Shown: positions 8,483-16,784 of the stretch, piece after piece | Layout of the letters: each line of letters starts with the position of its first letter | Position numbering within the stretch: the first letter of the stretch is position 1 | Assembly: GCA_035495315.1 (NCBI GenBank) | Contig: DATJGF010000142.1 | Span: forward strand, 49,072-113,071 | Reading direction: 5' to 3' | Source of the DNA: DATJGF01 sp035495315 | GTDB lineage: Bacteria; Verrucomicrobiota; Verrucomicrobiia; Limisphaerales; UBA8199 | Length of the DNA stretch: 64,000 nt | Program-made: the position numbers and the translations under genes | The notes under the pieces: model-generated | Told to the model about the DNA's origin: nothing | Seen by the model: the letters and a program-made list of their open reading frames with translations, nothing else | Database searches by the model: none

Positions 8483-9922
8483 ATGGCGATTAAAACTCAA
8501 ACGGAGGCTGCGGTCCGAATAGAAAAAGATGCTTTGGGCCCGGTCGAAGTACCGGTGGCGCGATTGTGGGGTGCGCAAACAGAACGGGCACGCGGCAATT
8601 TTCAAATCGGCGTCGACCATTACCGCTGGGGGCGCGCAGTCATCCGCGCGCTTGGTATTCTCAAAAAATGTGCCGCGCTGGCTAACGGAGAACTGGGCCA
8701 ACTGCCCACCGAAAAAGTGGGTTTAATCGTCGCCGCAGCCCAGGAGGTAATCGAAGGCAAACTGGATGACGAGTTTCCGCTGGTGGTGTTTCAGACCGGC
8801 TCAGGGACACAAACGAACATGAACGCAAATGAAGTCATCGCCAACCGCGCGATCCAACTTGCGGGCGGAGTTGTGGGTTCGAAGAAGCCGATTCATCCGA
8901 ATGATGATGTTAATCACAGCCAATCTTCGAATGATACCTTCCCGACTGCGATGCATATCGCGGTGGCCGAGCTGCTCGAAAACCTGCTGCTGCCGGCCGT
9001 GGGCAGGTTGCGGGATACTTTAAATGCCAAATCCAAGGCTTACGCGGACGTTGTCATGGTCGGCCGGACGCACCTGCAGGATGCTACGCCGGTAACTCTC
9101 GGACAGGTTATTTCCGGCTGGGTCGCTCAACTCGACCAGGCGACGACTACTTTGCGAGCGAGCTTGCCAGCGATCTTTGAGTTGGCGATCGGCGGGACGG
9201 CAGTTGGTACAGGCTTGAATGCCGATCCCCGTTTCGGAGAACTGACCGCAAAAAAGATCGCCCAGGAAACCAGTAAGCCCTTCGTTTCGGCGCCGAATAA
9301 GTTCTCGGCACTCTCGGCGCATGATGCAATGGTCACGCTCAGCGGAGCGTTACGCACATTGGCGGGGGTACTGATGAAAATCGCCAACGACGTTCGCTGG
9401 TATGCGTGTGGGCCGCGCGCGGGATTGGGAGAGCTGAAAATTCCCGAAAACGAGCCAGGCTCATCGATCATGCCGGGCAAGATTAACCCGACGCAATGCG
9501 AGGCGCTGACGATGGTCGCGGTCCAGGTGTTCGGAAATGATCACGCGGTCGCCTTCGGCGGGTCGCAGGGAAATTTCCAGCTCAATGTGTATAAGCCCGT
9601 GATCCTGCATAATGTGCTAGAGTCGATTCAATTAATGGCGGAAGCAATCCGTTCATTCAACGAACACTGCGCCACAGGGATCGAGCCGAACGAAAAGCGC
9701 ATTCAACAAAATCTCGAAAATTCGCTGATGCTCGTGACGGCGCTCAACCCGCACATCGGATACGAAAGAGCAGCTCAGATTTCGTTGAAGGCGTATCGCG
9801 AAGATATCACGCTGCGGGAAGCAGCGCTCAAATTGGGCTTTGTAACTTCTGAAGAGTTCGATCAATGGGTAAGACCCGAGGAGATGACCCACCCGCTCAA
9901 TCCAGGGCAGCGAGATGAATAA
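8483..9922 (+). CDS. fumC: Class II fumarate hydratase
   Basis: A 479-residue oxygen-stable, iron-free fumarase of the TCA cycle (fumarate plus water to malate). Superfamily signatures are all present: TGSGTQTNMNANEVIANRA near 110-128, HPNDDVNHSQSSNDTFPTA near 140-158, TPVTLGQ near 196, and GSSIMPGKINPTQCE near 327-341 carrying the catalytic Ser loop. The N-terminus RIEKDALGPVEVPVARLWGA is the usual FumC opening and distinguishes it from argininosuccinate lyase or adenylosuccinate lyase. The ATG at 8483 gives normal length. A palindromic repeat element begins two bases after its stop codon. Confidence 0.96.
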   Translation: MAIKTQTEAAVRIEKDALGPVEVPVARLWGAQTERARGNFQIGVDHYRWGRAVIRALGILKKCAALANGELGQLPTEKVGLIVAAAQEVIEGKLDDEFPLVVFQTGSGTQTNMNANEVIANRAIQLAGGVVGSKKPIHPNDDVNHSQSSNDTFPTAMHIAVAELLENLLLPAVGRLRDTLNAKSKAYADVVMVGRTHLQDATPVTLGQVISGWVAQLDQATTTLRASLPAIFELAIGGTAVGTGLNADPRFGELTAKKIAQETSKPFVSAPNKFSALSAHDAMVTLSGALRTLAGVLMKIANDVRWYACGPRAGLGELKIPENEPGSSIMPGKINPTQCEALTMVAVQVFGNDHAVAFGGSQGNFQLNVYKPVILHNVLESIQLMAEAIRSFNEHCATGIEPNEKRIQQNLENSLMLVTALNPHIGYERAAQISLKAYREDITLREAALKLGFVTSEEFDQWVRPEEMTHPLNPGQRDE

Positions 9923-9923
9923 A

Positions 9924-10197
9924 TTGTAGGAGACGACGTAAGGAGAGTCTGATCAATCATTCTTTGCTAACTGTAATTTGATCAGAGTCTGAACGGTTGG
10001 ACCCCTTGAGCCCTGCCCGTCTCCATGAGCCGTCTGTGTCGTCCTCGATCTCGTCGTCGTCCATCGTCCTCGAAAATCCAGGAAGAAGATCGAGGACGAC
10101 GACGAGACCGATTACGAGGACGAATTAATGCGGTCAGTTCATTGGTCTCATGCAGCTTCTTTGTGAGGCTTTGAGTCTCCTTAGTCGTCTCCTACAA
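9924..10197. repeat. 274-bp nested palindromic (MITE-like) element between fumC and the photolyase gene
   Basis: The outer arms are TTGTAGGAGACGACGTAAGG at 9924-9943 (arm continues to 9950) and its near-perfect inverse at 10171-10197. Inside, TCTCGTCGTCGTCC (10049-10062) pairs exactly with GGACGACGACGAGA (10094-10107), and the interior also holds GATTACGAGGACGA. No open frame or transposase is present. A third copy of the outer arm sits at 47553, also on a gene's 3' end. The structure fits a non-autonomous miniature element or two independently inserted gene-end repeats. It fills almost the whole gap between the two genes. Confidence 0.6.
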
Positions 10198-10214
10198 CAC
10201 ATTCTGCAATCGCG

Positions 10215-11663
10215 CTACGGTTTCGCGCGTGCTTTAATCCGGGCGAACGCTTCCAACGCTACTTCGCGAGCAATGGCATGGCTAACAATCGGCTCCGGAT
10301 ATGTACGGCCACAATCGACCTGCGCCGAGCACAGTATCTCAGCGGGCGCCTTGTTAGGCTGATGAATGAAAGCGTTTGGGAGTTTAGCAATCTCGGCACA
10401 CCAGCGGCGAACATAATTGCCGTCCGGATCAAACTTCTCGCCCTGGGTTGCAGGGTTAAAGACACGGAAAAACGGCGCCGCATCGGCGCCACAACCAGCA
10501 GTCCATTGCCAGCCAAGCGTGTTGTTCGCAAGATCGGCATCGACGAGTGTGTCCCAGAACCAGCGCGCGCCTTCCCGCCATGAGATCAGCAGGTCCTTCA
10601 CCAGGAAGCTGGCGACGATCATGCGCACACGATTATGCATCCAACCGGTCGCCCACAGTTCCCGCATCCCGGCGTCCACAATCGGAAACCCGGTTCGGCC
10701 TTTCTGCCACGTCTTTAGCCACTGCAGGTTCGTTCGCCAGGGAAACGTTTTGAACTCAGCCCGCAACGGCTCCTCGGGTGTGTCTGGGAAATGGTAAAGC
10801 AGGTGATGGGCAAATTCGCGCCATCCCACTTCAGTCAGGAACTGGCTGCCTCGCCAGCGCACGAGTGGCCAACGATTTTTTTCAGCGAATTGCCGCAACC
10901 TGTGCCATATCTGCCGCGCACTAACCTCACCAAAGTGCAAGTGCGGTGAAAGCCGGGAGGTGCCGCTGATATCCGGTCGATTGCGATTGGCAGAGTAGTC
11001 CTCGAATCCCCCTTTGACCCAATTTCGCAACTGCTCCGCCGCACCGCTTTCGCCCGGCCGCCACGCTGCATGGAGGCCACTGGCCCAATTGATTCTGGGT
11101 TCCAATTGAAGATCTGCGAGTGACAAGGAGGTCGGCCATTTAGAGGGCGAGATTAAGCGTTTAGGAGCCGACACTGGCGGAAGAGGATCCGGCTGGTTGA
11201 GGCAAGCCTTCCAAAAAGGTGTGAATACCCGGAAGGGTTTTCCCTTCTGATTGCGAATCGTCCGCGGCTCATGAAGCAAGCTGGCGCTATAGCTCTCTAC
11301 CTGCAGCTTACCTGATCGCAGGGTCTCTTTGATTAGCTGGTCCCTGGCGATCACAGCGGGTTCGTACCGCCGATTCCAGAACACCGCCGTCGCCCCAGTC
11401 TCTTTGACGAGATCCCGCAATGTCTGCACCGAAGGCCCACGGCGGATGATCAAATGTGAACCAATCTCGGCAAGACGCTCTTGCAAAGCTTTGAGGGATT
11501 GATGCAACCACCATCGCGAAGCAGCTCCCGGTTCCCAAGGCGCTTCCTCTTCCGGCGCGTGAATAAAAATGGGGACCACCGGGCCGCCGTGCGCAGTTGC
11601 GGCGTGGAGAGCGGGGTTGTCGGCCAACCTCAGATCAAGGCGGAACCAAACCAGTGAAACCAT
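10215..11663 (-). CDS. phrB: Deoxyribodipyrimidine photolyase (CPD photolyase/cryptochrome family)
   Basis: A 482-residue flavoenzyme that splits pyrimidine dimers with blue light. The N-terminal alpha/beta domain opens with WFRLDLRLADNPAL (usually WFRxDLRxxDN) for the antenna chromophore. The C-terminal helical FAD domain shows GWREFAHHLLYHFP, GMRELWATGWMHNRVRM, WFWDTLVDADLANNTLGWQW and the terminal RVFNPATQGEKFDPDGNYV. The WQW Trp is part of the electron-transfer chain. These are class I photolyase motifs. The ATG at 11661-11663 is used; a TTG two codons earlier is possible. It is convergent with nothing upstream and runs leftwards into the palindromic element. Confidence 0.94.
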   Translation of the reverse strand: MVSLVWFRLDLRLADNPALHAATAHGGPVVPIFIHAPEEEAPWEPGAASRWWLHQSLKALQERLAEIGSHLIIRRGPSVQTLRDLVKETGATAVFWNRRYEPAVIARDQLIKETLRSGKLQVESYSASLLHEPRTIRNQKGKPFRVFTPFWKACLNQPDPLPPVSAPKRLISPSKWPTSLSLADLQLEPRINWASGLHAAWRPGESGAAEQLRNWVKGGFEDYSANRNRPDISGTSRLSPHLHFGEVSARQIWHRLRQFAEKNRWPLVRWRGSQFLTEVGWREFAHHLLYHFPDTPEEPLRAEFKTFPWRTNLQWLKTWQKGRTGFPIVDAGMRELWATGWMHNRVRMIVASFLVKDLLISWREGARWFWDTLVDADLANNTLGWQWTAGCGADAAPFFRVFNPATQGEKFDPDGNYVRRWCAEIAKLPNAFIHQPNKAPAEILCSAQVDCGRTYPEPIVSHAIAREVALEAFARIKARAKP

Positions 11664-11693
11664 CGGCAAACTTAACAGGGTTTGCGCTAGGCG

Positions 11694-14126
11694 CTAAGGA
11701 ATTTTAACGCGATAAAACCGCAATGGCAGGTTAGTGGCCGTGTTGTCAACGAAGACCGCACTGCCGTTTGTCAATGGGAGGGTTTGCAGATCCTGCCATC
11801 CCTTGAAATCCATTGTTGCCTGCACAGTTGCTTCGGTAGCACCGGGCGCAGTAAATGCAAAACTGAAGCTCCCGTCCGAAAGTCGCGCAAGCGACTGTGC
11901 ATTTACAAAGGGCATATTGATACTGAAATAGGCGTCGCCTACGTCAGTCAAAGCCGAGTTGGTCGTGCTGCGGATTTTAATCGAATAATCGCTGCCTGGG
12001 TTTAGCGCTGAACTAACCTGCCAGAGATAGGCGCCGGAACTCGCCGTATTGCTCGAAATCGTTGCAACCAATATACCCCCCTTATAAAGCTCAAGGATCA
12101 CATTTTCAGCGATATTCGCATTCCACTGAATAAAATAGCTCAAACCGCTGCGCCACATCTCGCCGCCGTTCGGTGTCGTCAAGGTGAGGACAGGGGCAAC
12201 GGTCCTGAAAGAACCGCTCGCCCAGTCACTCGCTCCGGCTTCGTTCCACGTCCTGACGCGATAATAATAGGTCGTATTGGGCCCTGCGCCGTTCCAAACG
12301 TAAAAAGCGTCTGTTTGATAGGGGACTTGGAATACCTGGCCCGAGAAATCCTGGTTGGTGGCCACCTGAAACTCATAAGACTCCGCCAGGCCTTTCGGCG
12401 ACCAGGAAAGCAGAATCGGACGCTCTTGATTGACTGCATTGATGATCCCTGGCACCGCCAGCCTTGGCGCGATAACGTCGTAAGGCTGAACGCCTCGATA
12501 GTTTTCGACCTGCCCCAGCATCGGTGGAAATGCCACATCCGCAATATCCGGATAACAGAAAATGAACTCGCCCAAATCGCCGCCCTGAGCGGAAAGATTC
12601 AGATTTACCCGCAATGTAGAAATCGCCTGATTGTACGTTGTGACTTGCGGCAGGAACAGGCCCTTTCCGGATTGGGTTCGATACCACACCGTCAGGTTGT
12701 TTGGATTGGCGAAACCGAAACTCGTCGCATTGAAATCCAGATTGACCGTCATCGTATCAACCGCAATTTCGCTTAACTTCACCCGCACTGGGAGCACGCG
12801 AGGCGCTTTGCCCTGAAAAAGCGGATAGACTGGAGCATACGGTTCACGACTGACCGACACCCGATTGTAACCACCCCCGCCACTCAGCAACTGCAGCGAA
12901 ACACCGGTATCGCCCAACGTATAGCTATTGCCGGAGGCTACTTCGGTCACGCTGGCCTCGTTGGCCTGTGACTGCGGGGGATACGGGAAGCGGTACGCCC
13001 GATAGCAGATCACGTTTGGATTGTTAAACTTCATCTGGAACACAACGTTGGTATCGGCAACTTCGGTGCACGCGTAAGGAGTCACGTTGGGCAGACCGCC
13101 CCAACCCACGAAGCTGTTGCCATTGGCGAGGCGCTCGGCATTTCCCTGGAACGGGCCGGGAACGTTGGGGCTGGGTTTGTAGGTCCAGATATGTGTCGCG
13201 ATCTTGTTGGTTTCATCGAGCGCATATTCGTGGACGGAGGAGGTCGTTCCGGACGCAAAAGCGCTATTGTTGTAGAGCAGCACATGGCCGTTGGCCAGGC
13301 GATTGATGGCATGGCTGCGGAAGTCATTCGTTCCTTGTTGAGAAGTCACGCCGACGAAAGTGAATTGGTTCTCCGTGCCTCCCAAATGCCACAGGATCTC
13401 CCCGGTCTGCCGGTTGATTTTCTTCACCCAATCCGGCGTGCTGATCATCAGATGGCCATCGTCATCCTGAAAAACGCAATTCACGTGAAAGGCGGAAATT
13501 ACCGCGTTAGTGGAATTCACCCATTGGCTGCTGAAAGGGTAATGATCCCAGGAACGCCATTGGAATACGACATTCCGTTGCGCATCGAGTTCTTGAATGA
13601 TAGCGCCGGAGACTAACGCAGCCGGGTTCCCGTTAGGCACCACCTGGCTCATGTCCACCTCGCTGAGGTAGTAACCGAGCACCAACACATGGCCGTTAGG
13701 CAACATCTGGAAATCATGTGCCTCCGCGACGTAGCCGTTCCCGGCCTGGATGGTTTCCACCGGATTATAACTGTCATCCAGAATATCGTGGATAACATGG
13801 CCGCCCCCGGTATAGGTCAACGCTTTGATTTGCTGCGCATAATGCAGATAGCCGTTGGGCAGGACCTTAAAATCATAACATGCATTGGTCAGCTCCTTGT
13901 ACCAAATTGGCGTGCCGTCGTTGGTGAGAATCATCGCGTAGTACCCCACGTTGGTGGCACCGAAATTATTGCCCTGGAAAATATAGCCGTTGGCAACGGC
14001 CGGCGCGTAATTGGTGAGCACCGTTACCGTGGGAAAATTTGCTGGCAATTGTGCCTGCAGGGTGGTTATGCCGAATGCTGCGCAAAGCGTCAGGAGCGCC
14101 GAAAACCGAACCGATCGAGTCTGCAT
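11694..14126 (-). CDS. Large secreted arylsulfotransferase-like protein with fibronectin-like and C-terminal FYR module
   Basis: About 810 residues. A signal peptide starts at MQTRSVRFSALLTL and ends near LQA-QLP. Residues 60-430 form a propeller-like region with ASST-type motifs: VLPNGHVLVLGYY, HVNCVFQDDDGHLMIS, GEILWHLGG, HAINRLANGHVLLYN. Near 560-640 lies a fibronectin-III-like domain (LSWSPKGLAESYEFQVAT, YYYRVRTWNEAG). The C-terminal 60 residues end with LPLRFYRVKIP. ASST enzymes transfer sulfate between phenols, but the catalytic His cannot be confirmed here and a binding role is possible. Start: ATG at 14124-14126; ATGs at 14150 and 14153 would lengthen the signal's n-region. Confidence 0.7.
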   Translation of the reverse strand: MQTRSVRFSALLTLCAAFGITTLQAQLPANFPTVTVLTNYAPAVANGYIFQGNNFGATNVGYYAMILTNDGTPIWYKELTNACYDFKVLPNGYLHYAQQIKALTYTGGGHVIHDILDDSYNPVETIQAGNGYVAEAHDFQMLPNGHVLVLGYYLSEVDMSQVVPNGNPAALVSGAIIQELDAQRNVVFQWRSWDHYPFSSQWVNSTNAVISAFHVNCVFQDDDGHLMISTPDWVKKINRQTGEILWHLGGTENQFTFVGVTSQQGTNDFRSHAINRLANGHVLLYNNSAFASGTTSSVHEYALDETNKIATHIWTYKPSPNVPGPFQGNAERLANGNSFVGWGGLPNVTPYACTEVADTNVVFQMKFNNPNVICYRAYRFPYPPQSQANEASVTEVASGNSYTLGDTGVSLQLLSGGGGYNRVSVSREPYAPVYPLFQGKAPRVLPVRVKLSEIAVDTMTVNLDFNATSFGFANPNNLTVWYRTQSGKGLFLPQVTTYNQAISTLRVNLNLSAQGGDLGEFIFCYPDIADVAFPPMLGQVENYRGVQPYDVIAPRLAVPGIINAVNQERPILLSWSPKGLAESYEFQVATNQDFSGQVFQVPYQTDAFYVWNGAGPNTTYYYRVRTWNEAGASDWASGSFRTVAPVLTLTTPNGGEMWRSGLSYFIQWNANIAENVILELYKGGILVATISSNTASSGAYLWQVSSALNPGSDYSIKIRSTTNSALTDVGDAYFSINMPFVNAQSLARLSDGSFSFAFTAPGATEATVQATMDFKGWQDLQTLPLTNGSAVFVDNTATNLPLRFYRVKIP

Positions 14127-14365
14127 TATTTTAGGTTGATTGCCGTTCATCATACCGAAGGCCAGCAAGGGACAAAAGCTTTGTTACGAAGTATAGCCGC
14201 GCTCTCGGCAGGTTTGGTGAAGTCGACTCGTCAGCGATAGCACTCGCTGGAGGCCGGATCCCGCGAGGGTGCATAATCCCGCCGGTAGCATTTTGCCCCA
14301 TTTCGCCAGCGGTTTGATTTCAAGAGTATAGCTCGACCCTGCCTTCCACCGGCTTGGTTGAGAAT

Positions 14366-14959
14366 ATGCCCAAACTTCCATTATCGGCCGGCTATCTGCA
14401 TTTTTTCTGGGCAGGCATTGCCAGGCATTTAAAAACGGGATCCATCTTTCCATCACAAAGATTCCTGGTTGAAAAGATGATCAAGCCGATTCCCACAGAC
14501 TACGCCGGACGGGTCGTCGAGCTCGGATCCGGCAACGGAACGCTTACCGTGCGGCTCGCGACCAAATGCCCGAAGGCGCAAGTAGTGGCCTGCGAAATCG
14601 ACCCTGTTTTAGCCGAAGACACACGCAAAAATCTATTCAGAGCCGGCATCAATGGCCAGGTTCGGGTCCGGGCGCAGCCAGCGCAAGATGTGCTGCGGAA
14701 TCTCGTGGCGAGCTCCGAAGAAAAGCCCGGCTATATCATCTCCGGCCTCCCCATTGGGAACCTGCGGCGCACAGCGGTCTTGGAACTCCTTCAGACCGCG
14801 CGAACCGTTCTGTCCGATCATGGCATGTTCATTCAGGTTCAGCATTTTCTGTGGGACCGCAAGTATCTGCGGATGGTGTTTGGACAGGTGCGCACCGCCC
14901 CGGTTCTACTCAACGTGCTACCTGCGTTTGTGTACTACGCAGCGAAAATGCCACGATAG
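14366..14959 (+). CDS. SAM-dependent methyltransferase, phospholipid N-methyltransferase-like
   Basis: About 197 residues. SAM motif I is VVELGSGNGTLTVRLA near 50-65, preceded by FPSQRFLVEKMIKPI, which parallels the IAPSSRxLA segment of PmtA-type enzymes. Motif II is AQVVACEIDP and motif IV IISGLPIGNL. The C-terminal FIQVQHFLWDRKYLRMVFG also fits PmtA. PmtA converts phosphatidylethanolamine to phosphatidylcholine, whereas the related KsgA fold methylates rRNA. The ISGLP motif in place of NxPY argues against an rRNA dimethylase. ATG at 14366 is chosen over an upstream TTG. It stands alone, divergent from the arylsulfotransferase-like gene. Confidence 0.65.
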   Translation: MPKLPLSAGYLHFFWAGIARHLKTGSIFPSQRFLVEKMIKPIPTDYAGRVVELGSGNGTLTVRLATKCPKAQVVACEIDPVLAEDTRKNLFRAGINGQVRVRAQPAQDVLRNLVASSEEKPGYIISGLPIGNLRRTAVLELLQTARTVLSDHGMFIQVQHFLWDRKYLRMVFGQVRTAPVLLNVLPAFVYYAAKMPR

Positions 14960-15119
14960 CATCGCGCCAGAGGTTGGCTCACTTAATTCTGCTACAGCTT
15001 CCAAAGACGCCCTCGCCAATGTAACAATATGTGACGTTAATCTGACAGGTTGCTGCAGCATGCGCAGCCATAGTCTATGTTCAATTTGACTCAGCGACGA
15101 GTCTAACGGATGAAGTAGC

Positions 15120-16784
15120 ATGCCAAAGCCGGTAATCTGGACAGTCGATGACGACCCGGACGTGTTGCGCGCCGTCGAGCGCGACTTGCGCCGACAATAC
15201 GGCAACCGCTATCGCATTATGGCCGCGGATTCCGGCCCCTCGGCCCTTTCCACGGTTGAACAACTAAAACTCCGCAATGAGCCGATCGCGCTGTTTCTCG
15301 TGGACCAGCGCATGCCGCGCATGTCTGGAGTTGAATTTCTGGAAAAGGCGTTGGCGCTCTATCCCGATGCTAAACGCGCGCTTTTAACGGCTTACGCCGA
15401 CACCGACGCTGCCATCCGCGCGATCAACAACGTCAAAATAGATCATTACTTGATGAAACCGTGGGACCCGCCGGAGGAACGCCTTTACGGTATCGTCGAC
15501 GACCTGCTGGATGATTGGCAGGCCTCTTACCACCCGGTCTTTGACGGGATTCGTGTCGTCGGCCACCGTTGGTCACCTGCCGCGATGGAAATCCGGGATT
15601 TCCTGGGCCGCAATTTTATTCCGTATCAGTGGTTAGACATCGAAAAGGACGAAGCCGCCCAACAACTCGTCACCAGCAGCAAAACCGAATGCTCCTCGCT
15701 GCCATTGGTAGTGTTCCGCGACGGGTCATTCTTAGCGCGCCCGACGGCGGCTACTGTCGCCGGGCGGCTTGGACTGAAAACCCGCGCTGAGCAACCCCTC
15801 TATGACCTCGTCGTAGTCGGGGCGGGTCCGGCGGGATTGGCCGCGGCGGTTTACGGCGCGGCGGACGGATTGCGTACGCTGCTGATTGAGCGCGAAGCAC
15901 CCGGTGGGCAGGCCGGCCGGAGCTCGCGGATAGAAAACTATCTTGGTTTTCCGACGGGACTGAGCGGAGGGGACCTGGCTCGGCGGGCCGTAGCTCAAGC
16001 CCGGCGTTTCGGCGTGGAAATCCTCGCGCCGCAGGAAGTTGTTGGTGTGCGAATCGAGGGGCCCTCCCGAGTTCTCAAGCTGTCAGACGACAGCGAGGTG
16101 GTCACGCGCGCACTACTGATTGCAACGGGCATCGCGTTCCGAAAATTGGAAATCCCCGGCCTGGACCGATTGCAAGGGGCGGGCGTCCACTATTACGCAC
16201 CAATGAGCGAGGCGTTTTCGCAGCGTGGTGGAGATGTATACATCGTCGGCGGCGCCAATTCAGCAGGTCAGGCCGCGATGTATTTCTCAGGTTTCGCCCG
16301 GCAGGTAACGATGGTGGTTCGCGGCGAATCGCTCTCTTCGACGATGTCGCAGTACCTGGAAGATCAGATCCATACGACCAAAAATATCGCGGTGAAGGTC
16401 AACTCCAAGGTTGTTGAGGTGCGCGGCACTGATAACTGCGAGGAGTTGGTCATTGAGAACAAGAAATCAGGCGAAAAGGAAATCGTTCGAGCGAGCGCGC
16501 TCTTGATCTACGCAGGTGCGGTCCCACGAACTGAGTGGCTGGCGGGTGTAGTCGAGCGCGACTCGCTGGGTTATGTCGTCTCCGGACAGCATTTCCTGCA
16601 AAGAGACTCCCGGCGCCCCCAGGGCTGGAATGTCGACCGTGATCCTTACTACCTCGAGACCAGTGTTCCAGGGATCTTCGTCGCGGGCGACGTGCGGCAT
16701 CGCTCCGCCAAAGGAGTTACCTCTGGAGTAGGCGAAGGCGCCATGGCGGTAAAACTCGTCCACGAATACCTCACTACGTTATGA
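15120..16784 (+). CDS. Receiver domain fused to glutaredoxin-like and thioredoxin-reductase-like flavoprotein domains
   Basis: 554 residues. Residues 1-125 are an intact receiver: Asp10-12, phospho-acceptor Asp62 in LVDQRMPRMSG, Lys113 in LMKPW. Residues 140-222 resemble glutaredoxin, but the CPYC position reads WSPA (151-154). Residues 228-554 are a thioredoxin-reductase-type module: FAD GAGPAG (234-239), PGGQAG, NADPH GGANSAG (377-383), Arg401 after it, and a C-terminal FVAGDV FAD motif. The redox CATC position reads YYAP (358-361). Only two Cys occur in the whole protein, so dithiol reductase chemistry is excluded. Its stop overlaps the kinase ATG (ATGA). Role inferred: a phosphorylation-controlled NAD(P)H-flavin output or redox sensor. 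Confidence 0.85.
   Translation: MPKPVIWTVDDDPDVLRAVERDLRRQYGNRYRIMAADSGPSALSTVEQLKLRNEPIALFLVDQRMPRMSGVEFLEKALALYPDAKRALLTAYADTDAAIRAINNVKIDHYLMKPWDPPEERLYGIVDDLLDDWQASYHPVFDGIRVVGHRWSPAAMEIRDFLGRNFIPYQWLDIEKDEAAQQLVTSSKTECSSLPLVVFRDGSFLARPTAATVAGRLGLKTRAEQPLYDLVVVGAGPAGLAAAVYGAADGLRTLLIEREAPGGQAGRSSRIENYLGFPTGLSGGDLARRAVAQARRFGVEILAPQEVVGVRIEGPSRVLKLSDDSEVVTRALLIATGIAFRKLEIPGLDRLQGAGVHYYAPMSEAFSQRGGDVYIVGGANSAGQAAMYFSGFARQVTMVVRGESLSSTMSQYLEDQIHTTKNIAVKVNSKVVEVRGTDNCEELVIENKKSGEKEIVRASALLIYAGAVPRTEWLAGVVERDSLGYVVSGQHFLQRDSRRPQGWNVDRDPYYLETSVPGIFVAGDVRHRSAKGVTSGVGEGAMAVKLVHEYLTTL

Noticed and set aside
9924..10197. CRISPR array considered for the repeat-rich gap
   Set aside because: Repeats are inverted and nested with no regular spacing or unique spacers, and there are no cas genes.
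13689..14240. 183-codon plus-strand frame inside the arylsulfotransferase-like gene
   Set aside because: Shadow of the minus-strand gene; no domain and no ribosome site.
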